Shown here: positions 16,101 through 18,996 of the stretch, in pieces
How the letters are laid out: every line of letters begins with the position of its first letter
Position numbering within the stretch: position 1 is the stretch's first letter
Origin: Pedobacter sp. UBA5917
Lineage (GTDB): Bacteria; Bacteroidota; Bacteroidia; Sphingobacteriales; Sphingobacteriaceae
Direction of reading: 5' to 3'
Length of the DNA: 18,996 bases
Assembly (NCBI RefSeq): GCF_002432345.1
Contig: NZ_DJDT01000287.1
Location: 1 to 18,996, forward strand
Program-made: the position numbers and the translations under genes
The notes under the pieces: generated by a model
The model's database searches: none
Told to the model about the DNA's origin: nothing
Seen by the model: the letters and a program-made list of their open reading frames with translations, nothing else

Positions 16101-16118
16101 ATCAATTCTGGTAATATT

Positions 16119-18996
16119 TTATAAATCGAGTTTGAAACCCAGAACAAAAGTTCGTGGGATGGTGATATTGGCACCGTCGTAAATTCCGTTGTAGTTGATC
16201 AGTTCAGGATCAACGCCCGAAAAATCGGTCAGCGTAAATACGTTCAGGGCGGTGGCATATAAATAAGCCCTTCTAAACTTTCCACCCGCTTTTTTAAAGA
16301 AACCGGTTTTGCTGAAATCGTATCCTATGGTTACCGATCTTAATTTTATATAAGATGCACTTTCCAAAAAGAGATCCTGATCGGTACGGTAAGCATCAAC
16401 CGGACTCCATGGATTGTATACCGGATAGTTTTTCTCACTATCGAACGATTGCCATGATGAAACTTCTTTAACCGAGTTGATATCATTTCCCGCCTCTCGG
16501 TTTACAAAGCCATAACGGGTGGCCTCGTATTGATTAATGGCCTTTTGGCCTGCCGCGAAAATAAAATTGAAATTCAGATCGAAGTTTTTATAGGTTAAGG
16601 TATTGTTCCAACCGCCAATAAATTTTGGTAACCTATCGCCTGTAAGCACTTTATCCTTACTGTCTATCCGATTATCATTATTATAATCAACCCATTTCGG
16701 ATCTCCTGCTTTTAAAGGGATACCATTAAAGGTTCTGCCTGCCGGTACTTCGGCATCGCTATTGTAAATTCCCTGGTTGGTGTATAACCAATAACTGCCA
16801 ACCGATTTCCCTACCTGAAGCTTATTATCGTTCTGGTAAATCAGCTCGTTCAGGCCTTCTGGTAAAGCAGATAATTTATTCTGGTTATAACTTAGATTCA
16901 TGCCTGTATTCCAGCTTAATCCCTCTGTTTTTTGTAGAACAGTTCCGTTAACCAAAAGCTCTACCCCTTTGTTGTTAATATCCATACCCGATTTATACTG
17001 GGTAGAATAACCTGTTTCAACCGCTACCGGCAAACCGATTACATTGTTTTTATCTTCGCGGTTATAAACGGTTACCGCAGTGTTAAGGCGGTTATTTAAA
17101 AACGATGCATCTAAGGTTACGCTGGTTCTATCGGCAAAAGGTAAGCTGATGTTATAACCGATGAAACCACTATTATAAGGGCGGTTAATGCCCAATAAAC
17201 CACCGTAGCCAGGTATGGTAGGTTCTTCTTCCCATCCATTCTCCGATCGGTACTGTGGTCCGGCAGCAAAACGGTCATCCTGAAAAATCCTTAGCGTTCG
17301 GCCCCAACCGGCGCTTAAATGCAAAGCGTTAACAGTTTTACTGTCTTTTAAAAACTGTTCTTTTAAATTAAAATTAGCATTAAATGCTGGTGTGGTTACC
17401 CAACGGCTATCGGGCTGACCATTAGAAGCACCGTCTCTACGTAATAATGCACTAAAAGTGAACAGGTCTTTATATGCATATTTTGCAGAACCGTAAAACG
17501 ACATTAAATTATTACGTTCTTTATCGATGTATCTAAATACATAAAAGCCTCCCTTGGCCAATACATTCAGGTAATCGGGGTTTTCGACTCCACCAATAGT
17601 CTGTCTACCGTCAACAAAGGCCAGTTTAACGTAATCGTTAGGTCCATTATAAGCCCTTGCATAATTATATTTATAGGTATCGCCCTGCAGGCTCTGCCCC
17701 ACTTCAAAATCAACAATATTGTTTTTATTGATGTCGTATTTATAGCTAACTGTATTGTTGATGGCTACCCTTTGGCTATAGCCGAAATAATTGGATACAT
17801 AGCTGATACCCGCTAATAAGGTTGATGGGATAAAGTAATCCCTTACCCCCTCGTTATAATTGAACAAACCCGTGGTGGAGATCACAAATTTATTAACCCT
17901 GGCACTGAGTGTTAAATTTCCGTTTAATACTGTTGAGCGGTTGTTATCTACATTTCTTTCGTTCTGGGTTAAATAACTGGCATACGAATCAGAATTTGGA
18001 GAAAGCGGACTACTTAAATCGGGAATATAGCGCGTTTCGGCAAAACGGTCGCGCAAACTTCTGTTCCGTGTACGGTCTAAACGGGCCGTATTAACTGTAC
18101 TTGCCACGGTAAGCCATTTAAACGGCGCCATATTGATACCAAAAAACAGGTTATAACGGTTAATTCCGGTATTATCGGCATTTCCGGCATTTTTTGTACC
18201 CGAACCAAAAAACCTGAAGTTTGCCCTTTCGGTACCGCCGGTAATCCCCAGATCGGCCGAAAAAGTTGGTGCATTCTGGTAGTATAAATCGGTCCAGTTT
18301 GATGGCCCGAAATAAGCCACATTGGTAGAATCGCGCAGATAAGAAGCCGGGCTACCGGTAGGATTATATTTTTTATAAAACTGACTTCTGAAATTATTCT
18401 CATAAACACCATTAACGGTATTAACCTTTGGTGCGGTTACATAGCCAAAATAAGAGTTCAGGCTGATATCCCTGAGACCGGCCTTCGCATTTTTAGTGGT
18501 AATATATATCGCTCCGTTAGCGGCATTTGGACCAAGTTTGGCCAGTTCGAACGGATCTTTTATTACCGTAATCGATTGGATATTATTGATATCGATCTGT
18601 GATAATAAATTGGTTGCGGGGCCGATCCTGTTGTAATCGTATTTCTGCACATCAAAAGCAAAAGGATTATCGGCCACCAGTGGCACCCCGTTTAAATAAA
18701 TTGCCGGTTGTAGAGCATAAACGTCTTTTTTGTTAAAGAGCAAACCCGATGTACCCTGTACAATAATACTCTGTTCGGTTCCGGGCTCACCATTTGGTTC
18801 CTGTACATAAACCCCGGCCAAATTGCCCTTAATAACCTGCTGCAGTGATAAATTTGGAACTGGTGCAACCGAACGGATGTTTACCGTATCGCGTACTGTT
18901 TTAAATTTCTGCAACGCCCTGATCATTTGCCCTATCGTATCTGTTTTTACAGAATAACTGGATGGATCTTTTTTAGATTTTGAGGTATCCTGCTGA
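16119..18996 (-). CDS. SusC/RagA-family TonB-linked outer-membrane transporter, cassette 1 (5' end outside window)
   Basis: The frame is open from the stop at 16119 to the right edge, giving 958 visible residues. The in-frame ATG at 18926 is not a credible start: coding frame continues upstream of it and no signal peptide follows it. The missing part should hold the signal peptide and any regulatory N-terminal domain. Visible residues about 48-175 are the TonB plug (LQQVIKGNLAGVYVQEPNGE, VQGTSG, PAIYLNGVPLV, VIKDPFELAKLGPNAANGAI). The remainder is a 22-strand-type beta-barrel, with the acidic loop DYNNDNRIDSKDK (about 767-779) and a terminal FVLGFKLDL. The plug departs from the usual wording: LNGVPL replaces IDGVP, and KDPFELAKLGPNAANG replaces the common KDAxAxAxYGxRGANG. 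So it belongs to a SusC subfamily different from SusC-2. It partners with SusD-1, 18 nt downstream. Confidence 0.92.
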   Translation of the reverse strand, partial: QQDTSKSKKDPSSYSVKTDTIGQMIRALQKFKTVRDTVNIRSVAPVPNLSLQQVIKGNLAGVYVQEPNGEPGTEQSIIVQGTSGLLFNKKDVYALQPAIYLNGVPLVADNPFAFDVQKYDYNRIGPATNLLSQIDINNIQSITVIKDPFELAKLGPNAANGAIYITTKNAKAGLRDISLNSYFGYVTAPKVNTVNGVYENNFRSQFYKKYNPTGSPASYLRDSTNVAYFGPSNWTDLYYQNAPTFSADLGITGGTERANFRFFGSGTKNAGNADNTGINRYNLFFGINMAPFKWLTVASTVNTARLDRTRNRSLRDRFAETRYIPDLSSPLSPNSDSYASYLTQNERNVDNNRSTVLNGNLTLSARVNKFVISTTGLFNYNEGVRDYFIPSTLLAGISYVSNYFGYSQRVAINNTVSYKYDINKNNIVDFEVGQSLQGDTYKYNYARAYNGPNDYVKLAFVDGRQTIGGVENPDYLNVLAKGGFYVFRYIDKERNNLMSFYGSAKYAYKDLFTFSALLRRDGASNGQPDSRWVTTPAFNANFNLKEQFLKDSKTVNALHLSAGWGRTLRIFQDDRFAAGPQYRSENGWEEEPTIPGYGGLLGINRPYNSGFIGYNISLPFADRTSVTLDASFLNNRLNTAVTVYNREDKNNVIGLPVAVETGYSTQYKSGMDINNKGVELLVNGTVLQKTEGLSWNTGMNLSYNQNKLSALPEGLNELIYQNDNKLQVGKSVGSYWLYTNQGIYNSDAEVPAGRTFNGIPLKAGDPKWVDYNNDNRIDSKDKVLTGDRLPKFIGGWNNTLTYKNFDLNFNFIFAAGQKAINQYEATRYGFVNREAGNDINSVKEVSSWQSFDSEKNYPVYNPWSPVDAYRTDQDLFLESASYIKLRSVTIGYDFSKTGFFKKAGGKFRRAYLYATALNVFTLTDFSGVDPELINYNGIYDGANITIPRTFVLGFKLDL

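Noticed and set aside
18900..18926. ATG at 18926 as the true start of SusC-1
   Set aside because: The frame stays open to the window edge, the peptide after this ATG has no signal sequence, and an outer-membrane SusC needs one.
1..18996. tRNA, rRNA, CRISPR array, insertion sequence or integrase
   Set aside because: Coding genes fill almost the whole window, and nothing in the short gaps resembles these elements.

Overview
The window comes from a member of the Bacteroidota, most likely Sphingobacteriaceae such as Pedobacter, Mucilaginibacter or a relative. This rests on two SusC/SusD pairs, a run of lipoproteins whose lipobox cysteine is usually followed by Lys-Lys, AT-rich translation starts without clear Shine-Dalgarno sites, and fasciclin, DUF5007-like, DUF5008-like and DUF4983-like partners. 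The genus is inferred from memory of these families, not from a database search.

All 11 genes lie on the minus strand, so the transcript reads from the right edge to the left edge. They are packed as one apparent operon. Gaps are 4 to 30 nt, with one 1-nt stop/start overlap and one larger gap of 74 nt. In transcription order, cassette 1 is SusC-1 (cut by the right edge of the window), SusD-1, a FAS1 lipoprotein and a DUF5007-like lipoprotein. Cassette 2 is SusC-2, SusD-2, a second FAS1 lipoprotein, a DUF5008-like seven-repeat propeller lipoprotein, a phosphatase-fold/LamG lipoprotein (DUF4983-like), an M60 metallopeptidase with a C-terminal F5/8 C domain, and a second phosphatase-fold/LamG lipoprotein. 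A GC-rich hairpin just after the last stop codon, at the left edge, probably marks the end of the operon.

The picture is a surface nutrient-capture locus of the polysaccharide-utilisation (PUL) type, but with no glycoside hydrolase or polysaccharide lyase in view. The only enzyme with a complete catalytic motif is the M60 peptidase, a family known to cut O-glycosylated proteins such as mucins. The locus therefore looks aimed at glycoprotein or glycopeptide. The peptidase would cut it at the cell surface, lipoproteins with FAS1, LamG, propeller and F5/8 C modules would hold it, and two different SusCD transporters would import the pieces. The regulator (often an ECF sigma/FecR pair or a hybrid two-component system) is not in the window.

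The most unusual point is that both alkaline-phosphatase-superfamily proteins flanking the peptidase have lost most of the expected metal ligands and the nucleophile. Each also appears to carry a LamG-like domain inserted into the phosphatase fold. They look like pseudoenzymes turned into binding proteins. No RNA genes, CRISPR arrays, insertion sequences or gene-free stretches above 300 nt were seen.
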